A stretch of DNA of 64,000 nt from Alteromonas sp. M12 (lineage in GTDB: Bacteria > Pseudomonadota > Gammaproteobacteria > Enterobacterales > Alteromonadaceae). The number at the start of each line of letters is the position of its first letter. Positions within the stretch are counted from its first letter, which is position 1. Both the position numbers and the translations under genes were made by a program. Shown here piece by piece: positions 51,632 to 61,648 of the stretch. The stretch is from positions 806,001-870,000 of the forward strand of contig NZ_CP144164.1 in NCBI RefSeq assembly GCF_037478005.1, written 5' to 3'. Under the pieces are notes generated by a model. The model did no database searches. It was not told the DNA's origin and saw only the letters and a list, made by a program, of their open reading frames with translations.

Positions 51632-53023
51632 CTATCCAGCCTGCAATTCTTTGTGCTGGGCAAAGATTGGCAAGCGTTCATCTTCACGATGGCTAACCAT
51701 GAGAATGGTTGCCAACTGTTTTTTAGCAATAGTCGTAATCACATCTAGTACCAAGCGCCGATTAATTTCATCTAAACCTTGTGTGGGCTCGTCTAACACT
51801 AAAAGTGATGGGAACTTAACTAAGGCTCGCGCGATCAATAACAAACGCTGTTCACCAAAACTAAGCTGTTTGAAGCTACTGTTGGCCAGTGGCCTAAGAC
51901 CAATCAAATCTAGCCATGCTAATGCTTGTTGTTTCTGGCTAGAAGTGACGTCTTTATACAAACCAATGGAGTCCATGAATCCTGACAGGACCACGGTTAA
52001 TGCATTGCAGCTTACTCGATACGAACGGTGGATATCAGGGGAAACTATCCCTAGGTGTTTTTTGATATCCCAGATGGTTTCACCGGTACCGCGCCTATAG
52101 CCCATAACAGTGACATCATTGCTGAAACATTGTGGACAGTCACCGGTAACCAATTGCAGTAATGTTGATTTGCCGGATCCATTGGGTCCGGTAATGATTG
52201 TGTGCTGGAACGTATCAATACTTAAATTGGCGGCTTTGAGTGCATGATTTTCGGTATAAATAACATTTGCGTTATTGATGCGCACTAGCGGTTTTTTATT
52301 GTGGCTATGTTTATCGGATATCATCCGCTCAAGTAATGATTTATCTAGTGCATCAAAAGCAAATATGGTGTCGATAGTGGCTTGCGCATCACTTACTGAT
52401 AATCCACTCAAATCATGCAAACTATTATTTTCTACCAGCGCGAATGTTGTGATCCAGTCTGGGATGTCTTGACGATTACTGAGTAATATAATCAAGGTGA
52501 TATCTTGGTGTTTTAGCTGACTTAACACCTGACTTAATTGCGCCCTTGATGATGGATCTAAATCATCAAATGGGTTATCCAAAATAATATAGGTAGCGCC
52601 AGATAATATCGCTTTTAAGATTAACAGCTTGCGCGACTCGCCAGTACTGAGCTGTCGAAAACCGGTATCAAGGCGATGTTCTAAGTGGAAGCTGGCAATA
52701 AATGGGTGGTCAAGTTTGTCTTGGGGTAAAAAGTCTTTTGCCGGAGTGCCAAAATCAATTTCATCGGTGATATCGGTTTCATCAATCTTTAATTCGTTTT
52801 CATATACGGCCTGCAAGGTTTCAAAAGACACCAGTGCAACTAAATCCCTTGCGGGTAAATTTAAGCTGCTGTATTCGGCATTATTTAATTTTCCTAACAG
52901 AAGTTGGTCGACAAATTGTTTCCCTGAACCATTTTTGCCTAACACCGCTACGGCGCTATGTTTACAAATTCGCCAAGATTTTACGGCTAATTTAGGATGA
53001 TGAAAATGCTCGATAGTTATCAT
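51632..53023 (-). CDS. modF: ModF-like twin ABC ATPase
   Basis: The 463-residue protein has two ABC ATPase domains. The second is canonical (GPNGSGKSTLLQLVTGD, signature LSFGEQRLLLIARALV, Walker B LLVLDEPTQGLD). The first is degenerate: GKNGSGKQ lacks the Ser/Thr, although STGESRKLLILKAIL and IILDNPFDDLD remain. GETIWDIKKHLGIVS and the overall layout match Escherichia coli ModF (PhrA), linked to molybdate, but no modABC genes are nearby. ATG 53023 is used because the N-terminus then aligns with ModF; a GTG five codons earlier is possible. Confidence 0.85.
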   Translation of the reverse strand: MITIEHFHHPKLAVKSWRICKHSAVAVLGKNGSGKQFVDQLLLGKLNNAEYSSLNLPARDLVALVSFETLQAVYENELKIDETDITDEIDFGTPAKDFLPQDKLDHPFIASFHLEHRLDTGFRQLSTGESRKLLILKAILSGATYIILDNPFDDLDPSSRAQLSQVLSQLKHQDITLIILLSNRQDIPDWITTFALVENNSLHDLSGLSVSDAQATIDTIFAFDALDKSLLERMISDKHSHNKKPLVRINNANVIYTENHALKAANLSIDTFQHTIITGPNGSGKSTLLQLVTGDCPQCFSNDVTVMGYRRGTGETIWDIKKHLGIVSPDIHRSYRVSCNALTVVLSGFMDSIGLYKDVTSSQKQQALAWLDLIGLRPLANSSFKQLSFGEQRLLLIARALVKFPSLLVLDEPTQGLDEINRRLVLDVITTIAKKQLATILMVSHREDERLPIFAQHKELQAG

Positions 53024-53126
53024 TGCTAAACAACTCACAATTATACGAAAGGATCTCTAAAGGGTAATGTCACGTTTTAATTTATAGTTGAAACGGGTAG
53101 CTGCCTATTTGTTAGAGTGAAAATCG

Positions 53127-53591
53127 TTAAACATTCTCAAATAGGGCTTCAACTTTTTTACGGGTTTCTTCAATATTGCTGATGTCAGCAGGTGCGATAA
53201 AAATCGTATCGTCTCCAGCAATAGTGCCTAATACACCATCCTTTTGACTAAGGGAGTCCAATAAGCGCGCGATGAGTTGAGCTGCACCTGGACTGGTACG
53301 AATGATTACCATGACATTGTTGTGCACAATATCTAATACTAATTGACGCAATGGGCTTTTTGCCGTGGGCATTCCCATCTCTGGTGGCAAACAGTAAACC
53401 ATGTCACCGCGCGCATTGCGGGTGCGTACCGCGCCAAATTTACTTAGCATACGGGAAACCTTGGATTGACTAATACTGCCAAAGCCTTGTTCCGTTAGTG
53501 CATCAACAATTTCACCTTGAGAGCCAAAGCTTTCCGTTTTTAAAATATCTTTAAATGCTTTGACCAATTCTTCTTGTTTTGTATTAGACAT
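53127..53591 (-). CDS. argR: Arginine repressor ArgR
   Basis: The 154-residue protein is a hexameric, arginine-dependent regulator of arginine synthesis and breakdown. The N-terminal winged helix contains [20 protein letters not shown] and [20 protein letters not shown]. The C-terminal arginine-binding domain contains [15 protein letters not shown] and [13 protein letters not shown]. The start is ATG with GAGGG six bases upstream, giving a length like Escherichia coli ArgR (156); a longer frame upstream is not supported. It is divergent from mdh, as in many gammaproteobacteria. Confidence 0.95.
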   Translation of the reverse strand: MSNTKQEELVKAFKDILKTESFGSQGEIVDALTEQGFGSISQSKVSRMLSKFGAVRTRNARGDMVYCLPPEMGMPTAKSPLRQLVLDIVHNNVMVIIRTSPGAAQLIARLLDSLSQKDGVLGTIAGDDTIFIAPADISNIEETRKKVEALFENV

Positions 53592-53896
53592 GCCACCCTC
53601 GCTATTAACTGCTATAGTTTGACACAATCTAAACAGGGTAGGTAGCCTTGTTTACAAGCAGCAAAATACTTTGCATTAATATCATATAGTTAAAGTGTCT
53701 GTTTTGAGTTACTACTAAGTATTGAATTCGTAGCATCTAACCCATATATTCTGTTAAGCCTTAAAAACTAACTGAATGTTAGGCTAAAAGAGTTATATTG
53801 CAAAACAGATAGTGAACATTCACCACAATAAATTGTTTTTTCATGCGGCTTACTCTATGGTTTGCCGTCAATTTAATAGTCCCACAGGAGACAACT
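53592..53896. other. argR-mdh intergenic region
   Basis: The 305 bases hold the divergent promoters of argR and mdh. A short palindrome GTGAA-CA-TTCAC is at 53812-53823, but it is too compact for the ArgR box consensus. No gene or RNA was recognised. Confidence 0.5.
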
Positions 53897-54832
53897 ATGA
53901 AAGTAGCGGTATTAGGTGCTGCAGGCGGTATCGGTCAGGCCCTTTCTCTTTTATTGAAAACCCAGTTACCAGCTGGTTCCGAGTTAGCTTTATATGATGT
54001 TGCACCTGTTGTGCCAGGAGTGGCAGTTGATTTGAGCCACATCCCTACAGACGTAAAAGTTGAAGGTTTTGGTAAAGATGATTTAGCAACTGCGTTACAA
54101 GGTTGTGATATTGTTTTGATCCCAGCAGGGGTACCTCGTAAACCAGGTATGGATCGTTCTGATTTGTTCAATATCAATGCGGGTATCGTTAAGAACCTAG
54201 TTGAAGGTATTGCGGATAACTGTCCTGATGCATGTACATGTATTATTACCAACCCAGTTAACACTACTGTTGCGATTGCAGCAGAAACGTTAAAAGCTAA
54301 GGGTGTTTACAACAAAAACAAATTGTTCGGTGTAACTACTCTTGATGTTATCCGTTCTGAAACTTTTGTAGCTGAATTGAAAGGTTTGAGCTCTACTAGT
54401 GTGCACGTTCCTGTTATTGGTGGTCACTCTGGTACAACTATTTTACCTCTACTTTCACAAGTTGAAGGTGTGACATTTAGCGATGATGAAATAGCAAGTT
54501 TAACTACTCGCATTCAAAACGCTGGTACTGAAGTTGTTGAAGCAAAAGCCGGTGGCGGATCTGCTACTTTGTCAATGGGTCAAGCTGCGGCAAGATTCTG
54601 TTTGTCTCTAGTAGCTGCTATGAAAGGCGACAACGTGGTTGAATATACTTATGTTGAAACCAACTCAGACGACGCAGTATTCTTCTCTCACCCTGTAAGA
54701 CTAGGTCCTAACGGTGTAGAAGAAATTCTACCCTACGGTGAGTTGAGTGAATTTGAACAAAACGCAAAAGATTCAATGCTTGACGGTTTGCGTGGCGATA
54801 TTGAGTTAGGTGTTAAATTCGTAAAAGGTTAA
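53897..54832 (+). CDS. mdh: Malate dehydrogenase
   Basis: The NAD-dependent enzyme of the TCA cycle oxidises malate to oxaloacetate. The 311-residue length is nearly that of Escherichia coli Mdh (312). Seen are the dinucleotide-binding [40 protein letters not shown] with substrate arginines, [29 protein letters not shown] and the catalytic His in [17 protein letters not shown] lies six bases ahead of ATG 53897; an upstream in-frame start would add 18 residues not found in the family. Confidence 0.97.
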   Translation: MKVAVLGAAGGIGQALSLLLKTQLPAGSELALYDVAPVVPGVAVDLSHIPTDVKVEGFGKDDLATALQGCDIVLIPAGVPRKPGMDRSDLFNINAGIVKNLVEGIADNCPDACTCIITNPVNTTVAIAAETLKAKGVYNKNKLFGVTTLDVIRSETFVAELKGLSSTSVHVPVIGGHSGTTILPLLSQVEGVTFSDDEIASLTTRIQNAGTEVVEAKAGGGSATLSMGQAAARFCLSLVAAMKGDNVVEYTYVETNSDDAVFFSHPVRLGPNGVEEILPYGELSEFEQNAKDSMLDGLRGDIELGVKFVKG

Positions 54833-54861
54833 GCATTTAACCTATTACCGAACCTAACAAA

Positions 54862-54896
54862 AAGCCCCTTGTAGTTAACTACAAGGGGCTTTTTTA
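54862..54896. terminator. Bidirectional terminator between mdh and ppc
   Basis: AAGCCCCTTGTAGTT and AACTACAAGGGGCTT form a perfect 30-base palindrome (54862-54891) with A's before and T's after it. It terminates both convergent genes. Confidence 0.93.
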
Positions 54897-54917
54897 TGCA
54901 GGCTAGTTCAGCCAGAA

Positions 54918-57542
54918 TTAACCTGTATTACGCATGCCCACAGCAATACCTGCGATGGTTACCATCATTGCTCTTTCCAATAACGCATCGTGTTGACTGT
55001 CATCTAATTTTCTTATTCTAGATAACAATTCAATTTGCAAGAAGTGCAAAGGTTGCAAGTAACCCGCTCTAATACTCATGGATTCTTTTCCTCGCGGATC
55101 CGTTTCCATTACAGTCTCTTGGCCTAATAATTTGAGCAAAGATTCAATGCTTTCATCTAGCTCGGTTCTCAATGCTTCACCAAAATACTGCAATTCAGCC
55201 GGTACAAGACGATCATCATATTCTTTGCTTATTCTGGTGTCTGCTTTATTAAACACCATATCAAGCATCGATAAGCGGGAATGGAAGAATGGCCAATTTT
55301 CCAACATATCATCAATGATCTGCTGCTGACCTGATTGGTAGTAATCGGTCACTGCTTTCATTGAACCTAACCAAGACGGTAAAACCAACCGCGTTTGCGC
55401 CCATGCGAAAATCCATGGGATTGCTCTGAGACTCTCAATACCACCTGTTGGTTTGCGTTTTGCTGGACGACTACCTAAGGGTAATTTGCCGAGCTCTTGT
55501 TCGGGAGTTGCCACTCTAAAGTAGGGCACAAAGTTTTCATCATGACGTACTATTTTACGATAGTTATCACGACCTTCGTTGGCCATAGAGGTAATCGCTT
55601 CTCGCCACTTTTGTTTTGGCTTAGGTGGTGGAAACAATATCGCTTCTAGAATCGCACTGGCGTATAAGCCTAGGCTTCCTTTCGCAAGTTCCGGCATACC
55701 AAATTTATAACGTATGGTTTCACCTTGCTCAGTAACCCTAAAACCACCGGTGAGAGAACCTGGAGGTTGTGAATGGATAGCAGCATGTGCAGGTAGACCT
55801 CCACGTCCGATTGTACCTCCGCGACCATGAAACAAGGTCAACTTGGTTTCAAATTCATCGGCTAATTTAACCAATGCTTCTTGAGACTCGTATTGGGCCC
55901 ACCCAGCGGCCAACGCACCGGCGTCTTTTGCTGAGTCAGAATAACCAATCATTACGTACTGTTTACCTTGAATATAACCTCGATACCAATCGATACTGAG
56001 CAATTGTTTCATCACAATTGCAGCGTTATTCAAATCATCCAAGGTTTCGAACAGTGGTGCTACTGGCATTGGCCATTTAACACCTGTGTCTTTAAGCAGT
56101 AACTGCACAGCAAGCACATCTGAGGGCAGACTTGCCATTGAAATAATATAAATCCCAAAACCTTGTTGGCTGTTTTTAGCAATAATGCGGCAGGTATCTA
56201 AAACCTCTTGGACTTCTGCCGAAGGTTCCCAGTTTTCCGGAATAAGTGGACGTTTAGATCCCAATTCTTTTAACAAGAACGCTTGTTTGTCTTCTTCGCT
56301 CCAATGCATGTAATCACCCATGCCAAAGTAGCGTGTTAACTCGCCAAATACTTGAGCATGGCGTTCTGAATCTTGTCGAATATCTAATTTAAGTAAGTGC
56401 ACACCAAAACAATGTACACGTCTAATGGTGTCTAATAGTTTGCCGTCGGCGATAACTTGCATTCCACAAGCATGCAATGACTGATAGCAGGTTAACAAAG
56501 GTGCCAGTATGTCATCTTGACAAGTCACCCAATTACTATCATCAACTTGATGACCAGCTAAATAATTGTCGATACCTTCTTGCGTCTTTGCAAGTCTATG
56601 ATAAAGGGGGCGTAACAATGCACGGTAGGGTTCTAGTTGGTCTTCACCGACTATATCTTTAAGCGCTTGATCGCAGTCACCCATAGAGAGTTCTACTTGC
56701 AGAGCATCAATATCTTTGGCAAACAGTTTCGCTGCACGTTTTCTGGCAAGCAACAACACCTCTTGGGTAATTTTAGAGGTTACATTTGGGTTGCCGTCAC
56801 GATCACCACCCATCCAAGAACTAAATTGCACTGGTGAAGCGTCTATTGGTAATGAAATACCAAACTTGCTGTTAACCTTTTTATCCAATGAGCGGATAAA
56901 CGCAGGAACCGCATCCCATAATGAGTTCTCAATAACTGAGAATCCCCAACGCGCTTCATCTACTGGAGTCGGGCGAACAGAGCGTATTTCTTCGGTATGC
57001 CAAGCTTGACTAATCAAGTCGGCAATGCGCGTTTCTATTTCGCTACGTTCTTCGTCTGAAAGCATGCTTTGGTGCATTTCACGTAAACAGCGAGCCAGCT
57101 CACCGTGTTTGTGAATTAATGTACGACGGGTAACTTCTGTTGGGTGTGCGGTAAGTACCAAATCGATCTTAAGTTGCTCAAATGCATCAGCAAAGTCACT
57201 TTGATCGATTTTTGCTTCATCTAAATGTTCGAATAACTTTTCAACAGGATCATCTGTTATCGAAATACTATTGAATTCCTGTTCGGCTATATTGGCTAAA
57301 TTAAGGAATTGTGAAAACGCTCTGCCAACGGTCAGAAGATCTTCATTATTGAGTTCAGCAAATAGATCTTTTAATTGCTGAGTTGAGTCTTTATCGCCTA
57401 AATGGGATTTCCGTCCGCCGATACGCACTGATTCTATTCGTTCAAGCCACTCTTCACCAAGCTGAGCACGAATTGTGTCTCCGAGAGTCGCTCCTAGAAA
57501 TCGTACAGATTCCTTCAATTGAACTGCTAGTTGCTCTTTCAC
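54918..57542 (-). CDS. ppc: Phosphoenolpyruvate carboxylase
   Basis: The enzyme makes oxaloacetate from PEP and bicarbonate to refill the TCA cycle. The 874-residue length is close to Escherichia coli Ppc (883). Active-site segments are LVLTAHPTEVTRRTLIHKHG, SWMGGDRDGNPNVT, MIGYSDSAKDAGALAAGWAQ and FHGRGGTIGRGGLPAHAAI; the C-terminus is GIAVGMRNTG. GTG 57542 is chosen because GGAGG lies four bases upstream and the product then aligns with the Escherichia coli start (MNEQ.. versus VKEQ..). It is convergent with mdh, so two oxaloacetate enzymes sit side by side. Confidence 0.96.
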   Translation of the reverse strand: MKEQLAVQLKESVRFLGATLGDTIRAQLGEEWLERIESVRIGGRKSHLGDKDSTQQLKDLFAELNNEDLLTVGRAFSQFLNLANIAEQEFNSISITDDPVEKLFEHLDEAKIDQSDFADAFEQLKIDLVLTAHPTEVTRRTLIHKHGELARCLREMHQSMLSDEERSEIETRIADLISQAWHTEEIRSVRPTPVDEARWGFSVIENSLWDAVPAFIRSLDKKVNSKFGISLPIDASPVQFSSWMGGDRDGNPNVTSKITQEVLLLARKRAAKLFAKDIDALQVELSMGDCDQALKDIVGEDQLEPYRALLRPLYHRLAKTQEGIDNYLAGHQVDDSNWVTCQDDILAPLLTCYQSLHACGMQVIADGKLLDTIRRVHCFGVHLLKLDIRQDSERHAQVFGELTRYFGMGDYMHWSEEDKQAFLLKELGSKRPLIPENWEPSAEVQEVLDTCRIIAKNSQQGFGIYIISMASLPSDVLAVQLLLKDTGVKWPMPVAPLFETLDDLNNAAIVMKQLLSIDWYRGYIQGKQYVMIGYSDSAKDAGALAAGWAQYESQEALVKLADEFETKLTLFHGRGGTIGRGGLPAHAAIHSQPPGSLTGGFRVTEQGETIRYKFGMPELAKGSLGLYASAILEAILFPPPKPKQKWREAITSMANEGRDNYRKIVRHDENFVPYFRVATPEQELGKLPLGSRPAKRKPTGGIESLRAIPWIFAWAQTRLVLPSWLGSMKAVTDYYQSGQQQIIDDMLENWPFFHSRLSMLDMVFNKADTRISKEYDDRLVPAELQYFGEALRTELDESIESLLKLLGQETVMETDPRGKESMSIRAGYLQPLHFLQIELLSRIRKLDDSQHDALLERAMMVTIAGIAVGMRNTG

Positions 57543-57795
57543 ACATCCTCCAAACTGAATATACAAATTAGAATTTTTGAGTTAATAAAATATGTTTTAG
57601 TTCGGGTACAAAGTTAAATCATACTTAATCTTAAGGTCATTTAGATGAGCTTTTATTATTATTTTGCAGCTTATTCTATGACTTTTATTATTTTACTAAT
57701 TTTGTATCTAACCAATTAGCTTTTGGGGTACAAGGCAACACGTTAACTATGATACCATTCACTTTTTATCTTTCCCAATCAAAACAGGATATAAC

Positions 57796-58416
57796 GTGTC
57801 AGAAAAATATAACAGTGTTGAGCTTCAAGCAAGCTATGGTATTGGTTACCAAATGGGCGAACAATTAGTATCTAACCCATTTGAAGGTCTTGATATTGAA
57901 GCAGTAAAAGCTGGTCTAGCAGACGCTTTTGCTAAGCAAACCCCACAAGTTGATAATCAAACTTTGGGAGCTGCATTTAACGAAATTCACCAACGTATGC
58001 AAGCTGCAAAAGCAGATCAGCATAAAGGTGCAATCGAAGAAGGCGCAGCTTACTTAGCAGAAAATGCTAAACGTTCTGAAATTACAGTGACACCTTCTGG
58101 CTTGCAGTATGAAGTATTGACTGCTGGTGAAGGCGAAAAACCTACTGCTACTTCTAAAGTACGTACACATTACCACGGTACTTTAATTAACGGTAATGTA
58201 TTTGATAGCTCTTATGAGCGTGGCGAACCTGCAGAGTTTCCAGTAAATGGCGTGATCAAAGGATGGACAGAAGCATTACAAATGATGCCTGTTGGATCTA
58301 AATGGCGTTTGCACGTTCCACATGATTTAGCATACGGTGAACAAGGCGCTGGCGGCGCAATTGGTCCTTTCAGTACTCTAGTATTCGATGTGGAACTATT
58401 AGATATCGTTGCTTAG
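57796..58416 (+). CDS. fklB: FKBP-type peptidyl-prolyl isomerase FklB
   Basis: The 206-residue length is the same as Escherichia coli FklB. An N-terminal helical dimerisation domain (1-95, YGIGYQMGEQLVSNPFEGLD) precedes the FKBP domain (about 100-206), with VRTHYHGTLINGNVFDSSYE, VIKGWTEALQMMPVGSKWRL and VPHDLAYGEQGAGGAIGP. It catalyses proline isomerisation during folding; no signal peptide is present, so it is cytoplasmic. The start is GTG with AGGA seven bases upstream. Confidence 0.94.
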   Translation: MSEKYNSVELQASYGIGYQMGEQLVSNPFEGLDIEAVKAGLADAFAKQTPQVDNQTLGAAFNEIHQRMQAAKADQHKGAIEEGAAYLAENAKRSEITVTPSGLQYEVLTAGEGEKPTATSKVRTHYHGTLINGNVFDSSYERGEPAEFPVNGVIKGWTEALQMMPVGSKWRLHVPHDLAYGEQGAGGAIGPFSTLVFDVELLDIVA

Positions 58417-58436
58417 TATTTGCAAATATCGTATTT

Positions 58437-58464
58437 AAAGGTCGGATTTATCCGGCCTTTTTTT
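58437..58464 (+). terminator. Terminator after fklB
   Basis: AAAGGTCGGA (58437-58446) pairs with TCCGGCCTTT (58451-58460), with one G-U pair, and is followed by T's. Confidence 0.88.
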
Positions 58465-58562
58465 GTGTCTTTTAACAAACCGTTAAAAGATCTAAACCTG
58501 CTTAGCTGCTAAAATGAACGATTGAATAATTTAATTAATAAAATAAAAATTTGGGGTAGTAA

Positions 58563-60128
58563 ATGATTGACCTGATAACCAACCGTGACAGTAACGTCAA
58601 AAATGACGTGCTATCAGGAATAACCGTTGCATTGGCATTGGTTCCTGAAGCGGTTGCATTTGCCTTTGTTGCTGGCGTTGAACCTATGGTGGGGTTATAC
58701 GCTGCATTTATGATGGGCCTAATAACATCTGCAATTGGTGGCAGACCGGGAATGATTTCTGGCGCAACGGGCGCGATGGCGGTGGTCATGGTTGCCTTGG
58801 TCGCTCAGCATGGCATCCAATACTTATTTGCCGCGGTTATTTTAGCTGGAATATTACAGATTTTAGCGGGCATATTCCGACTAGGAAAGTTCATCAGGCT
58901 TGTTCCCTATCCGGTAATGTTAGGCTTCGTAAATGGTTTGGCTATCGTCATTTTCCTTGCCCAATTAGGGCAATTCAAAATAGTCAATGAGTTTGGTGTT
59001 CAAGAATGGATGCAAGGCAGCATGCTTTATTGGATGCTTGGTCTGGTTGCATTGACTATGGCAATTATCTATTTTTTACCTAAGCTAACTACCGCTGTAC
59101 CCGCTTCCCTTGTGGCTATTGTAACCGTAACGCTGTTAGTGCATGGCTTAGATCTAGAAGCTCGCACCGTGATTGATTTTGTACGCGGCATGTTACCTGA
59201 AGATCAAAAGGCCACAGCAACTTTAGCCGGTGAATTACCTAGCTTCAGTGTACCTATGGTGCCGTTGAACATGGAAACCTTGTATATCATTTTACCTACT
59301 TCAGTCATTCTCTGTTTAGTTGGTTTGATTGAATCATTGTTAACCTTGTCTTTAATCGATGAAATGACTGACACTCGCGGTCGTGGTAACAAAGAATGTG
59401 TAGGTCAAGGTGTTGCTAATACCGTCAATGGTTTCTTTGGTGGCATGGGTGGTTGTGCCATGATTGGTCAGAGCATGATTAACATCAACTCCGGTGGACG
59501 TGGTCGTCTTTCTGGTATTACCGCTGCACTGGTATTGTTAGGATTCATTTTATTCGCTGCACCGCTGATTGAAATGATTCCATTGGCCGCATTGGTGGGG
59601 GTGATGTTTATCGTAGTCATAGGTACCTTTGAATGGGCTTCGTTTCGCATTGTGCGTGGTGTAAACAAAGAAGATGCATTTGTGTTGTTCTTGGTCACGG
59701 GGATTACCGTTGCAGCCGATTTAGCGATAGCAGTGGTAGTAGGGGTCATTGTATCTGCGCTGGTTTTCGCATGGAAACACGCCACCCATATTAGTGCGAA
59801 AACCCATACAGATGAAGACGGTTGGAAAGTTTACGAACTTGACGGCCCCTTGTTTTTTGGTTCAGTTTTACACTTCAGAGATTTATTCGATCCGCAAAAT
59901 GACCCACAGGACGTGGTCATTGATTTTAAAGATTCACGTATTTGGGATTCATCAGGCTTAGATGCAATTGATGGTTTGGCTGATAAGTACAAAATTCAAG
60001 GCAAGAAGCTACATATTCGGCATATTAGCCCTGAGTGTACTAACCTGTTAACCAAGGCTCAAGGCTACGTGGAAATGAATGTAAATGAAGATCCTCGTTA
60101 TCGCATTGCCTCCGATAAATTGGGATAA
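58563..60128 (+). CDS. SulP-family anion transporter with STAS domain
   Basis: The 521-residue protein has a membrane domain of about 12-14 helices (1-400) and a C-terminal STAS domain (about 410-515, [20 protein letters not shown]). SulP signatures are [40 protein letters not shown] and [16 protein letters not shown]. Substrates in the family include sulfate, bicarbonate and C4-dicarboxylates, and the actual one cannot be told. A palindromic repeat and the IS10-like element directly follow the gene. Confidence 0.9.
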   Translation: MIDLITNRDSNVKNDVLSGITVALALVPEAVAFAFVAGVEPMVGLYAAFMMGLITSAIGGRPGMISGATGAMAVVMVALVAQHGIQYLFAAVILAGILQILAGIFRLGKFIRLVPYPVMLGFVNGLAIVIFLAQLGQFKIVNEFGVQEWMQGSMLYWMLGLVALTMAIIYFLPKLTTAVPASLVAIVTVTLLVHGLDLEARTVIDFVRGMLPEDQKATATLAGELPSFSVPMVPLNMETLYIILPTSVILCLVGLIESLLTLSLIDEMTDTRGRGNKECVGQGVANTVNGFFGGMGGCAMIGQSMININSGGRGRLSGITAALVLLGFILFAAPLIEMIPLAALVGVMFIVVIGTFEWASFRIVRGVNKEDAFVLFLVTGITVAADLAIAVVVGVIVSALVFAWKHATHISAKTHTDEDGWKVYELDGPLFFGSVLHFRDLFDPQNDPQDVVIDFKDSRIWDSSGLDAIDGLADKYKIQGKKLHIRHISPECTNLLTKAQGYVEMNVNEDPRYRIASDKLG

Positions 60129-60138
60129 ATATATCCTC

Positions 60139-60182
60139 GGACTGAAGCCCGATCTACAGATTTTGTAGGCTGGGCTTTAGTC
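60139..60182. repeat. REP-like hairpin split by the IS10-like element
   Basis: GGACTGAAGCCC (60139-60150) and GGGCTTTAGTC (60172-60182) are complementary arms, extended inside by CTACA (60154-60158) and TGTAG (60164-60168). The final base of the right arm lies on the far side of the insertion (GGCTTTAGTCC at 61470-61480), so the intact hairpin was interrupted near its end. It probably also acted as the terminator of the SulP gene. Confidence 0.75.
60173..60182. repeat. Target-site duplication of the IS10-like element, left copy
   Basis: GGCTTTAGTC here is repeated at 61470-61479 on the other side of the element. IS10-type transposases make a 9-bp duplication; the tenth base is shared with the element's terminal C/G. 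Confidence 0.75.
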
Positions 60183-61470
60183 TGAGGGATCCCCACAGCG
60201 GCATCAACATTTTGCATCCTCCACTAGGGCTTCGATGGATGCTTTGAGCATGTTCTCATTTAGATAAAACCGAGAATGCTTGAGCAGTCTCAGAGCTAAA
60301 TACCCGTAAGATAGTACGCGCCGGCTCGTGATGGTGTTTGCTTGGAAATGGCGGTGATAGCCCTGGGCTTCTGCCGCTTTACCCACACAGTATAGATAGA
60401 ATTGTACCATCATGGCTAAGAGTAAAATGACTTGCAGACGTTTTTCACAGCGACTTAAACTACGGGATAATCCCAGTCCATAGTATTCATTTTTACAATC
60501 TCTAAACGATTCTTCAATGGCCATTCTACGTGAATATAAATGGACAAGCTTATTCGCTCCGAATTGATTTTGCGGAAGGTTGGAGACTAAGAACCAAGGC
60601 TCTTTGGCGGACTTGCTATGACGCTTATTAATATTGTCTTTGGTCACCACCCCTTTTCTATTTACATTATGTCGTTGTTTGTTTTTCCCTTTGAATAAAA
60701 CGCCTCGACACGAATACTGACTTCTTTTCGATAAAGTACAAATGGGAAGCTCCATGGCCTTAGAAGAGGCTCGAGTATGATAATCACTTACGTAGCGCCA
60801 TTGATTTTCCGTCGCCAATTTACATTTCACACTGCCGCGGGTTCTTGCCAACCAATACCAGTTGAGTCGGCTCACTTCCTTAAACCAAGGTATTTTAAAC
60901 CCGGCATCTGTGCAAATAATCGGTTGGCAGTCACTCGGTAAGAGTTTAGCTAACCTAGCTAAAAAACGTTTCTGAATCATCGGCTGAGCATGTTGCTCCT
61001 CAGGATGCACCTCTTCATACAACGTAATCGCCCGACCTTTAATGGAGATAGCTGCTCTTAACATCACAAAGTTGTAGTTGTACACCGTTGACCAGTCAAT
61101 ATGAATTAACGGATGTTTTTCCGTGATAAACAAGTTTTGTATGATTTGATAATAGCGAGGAATAACCCGGTGTAGTCGAGGATTTCCCAACAGTCGGTCA
61201 ATCCGTTTAATACTGTGCTTTTCAATGCCACCAGTGTCACAAGCCGCATTTCTTCCCATCGCTGTTAAGGTTAATTCAGAGCCATTTATGAGGCTTTTAG
61301 CAGCGGTAAACAGTGAGGTGGTAATACGCGGATCTAAAACGTTTGAATCTAAGGTAAATAAATCTGATAATAGCTTCATAGTGCTTGAGTTTGGTTATTT
61401 TTGTTTTGTGGTGAAATATATAATACCAAATTTCAAGCACTTACTTCTTTTTACTGTGGGGATTCTTCAG
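60182..61470 (-). mobile_element. IS4-family insertion sequence, IS10-like
   Basis: The element is about 1289 bp with inverted ends CTGAGGGATCCCCACAG (60182-60198) and, on the other strand, CTGAAGAATCCCCACAG (61454-61470), which differ at two positions. The ends resemble those of IS10 (CTGAGAGATCCCC). GGCTTTAGTC occurs on both sides (60173-60182 and 61470-61479), so the target duplication is 9 bp with one base ambiguous. The single transposase gene is intact, suggesting a fairly recent insertion. Confidence 0.9.
60204..61379 (-). CDS. IS10-like IS4-family transposase
   Basis: The 391-residue DDE transposase has Asp95 (HIDWSTVY), Asp158 (ICTDAGFKIPW) and Glu289 in YSRRMAIEESFRDCK. That last block gives the exact IS4-family Y-(2)-R-(3)-E-(6)-K signature (Tyr282, Arg285, Glu289, Lys296). 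RNAACDTGGIEKHSIKRIDR near the N-terminus and HFQANTITSRRVLS near the C-terminus are strongly IS10-like. No frameshift or stop interrupts it, so it is probably active. Confidence 0.95.
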   Translation of the reverse strand: MKLLSDLFTLDSNVLDPRITTSLFTAAKSLINGSELTLTAMGRNAACDTGGIEKHSIKRIDRLLGNPRLHRVIPRYYQIIQNLFITEKHPLIHIDWSTVYNYNFVMLRAAISIKGRAITLYEEVHPEEQHAQPMIQKRFLARLAKLLPSDCQPIICTDAGFKIPWFKEVSRLNWYWLARTRGSVKCKLATENQWRYVSDYHTRASSKAMELPICTLSKRSQYSCRGVLFKGKNKQRHNVNRKGVVTKDNINKRHSKSAKEPWFLVSNLPQNQFGANKLVHLYSRRMAIEESFRDCKNEYYGLGLSRSLSRCEKRLQVILLLAMMVQFYLYCVGKAAEAQGYHRHFQANTITSRRVLSYGYLALRLLKHSRFYLNENMLKASIEALVEDAKC

Positions 61471-61591
61471 GCTTTAGTCCAGTGAAAGATTTAGGAACCT
61501 TGGTTGTGAGCAAGAATTTCATCTAACTAAATTACTAGCTAGTGAAACTGGACTGAAACATCATTCAGGTTGTTTATTTAGAAGGGTACAA

Positions 61592-61622
61592 AAAAGCCGG
61601 ATGATATCCGGCTTTTCAAATG
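61592..61622 (-). terminator. Terminator after dsbA
   Basis: AAAAGCCGGAT (61592-61602) pairs with ATCCGGCTTTT (61606-61616) over a three-base loop. On the minus strand the stem is followed by a short T-run. Confidence 0.85.
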
Positions 61623-61648
61623 GACTTGAGGTTCTATCAAAGGTTGAT

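Noticed and set aside
53812..53823. ArgR box in the argR-mdh gap (GTGAACATTCAC)
   Set aside because: The palindrome is only 12 bases with a two-base centre; the ARG box needs TGAAT and ATTCA separated by four A/T bases.
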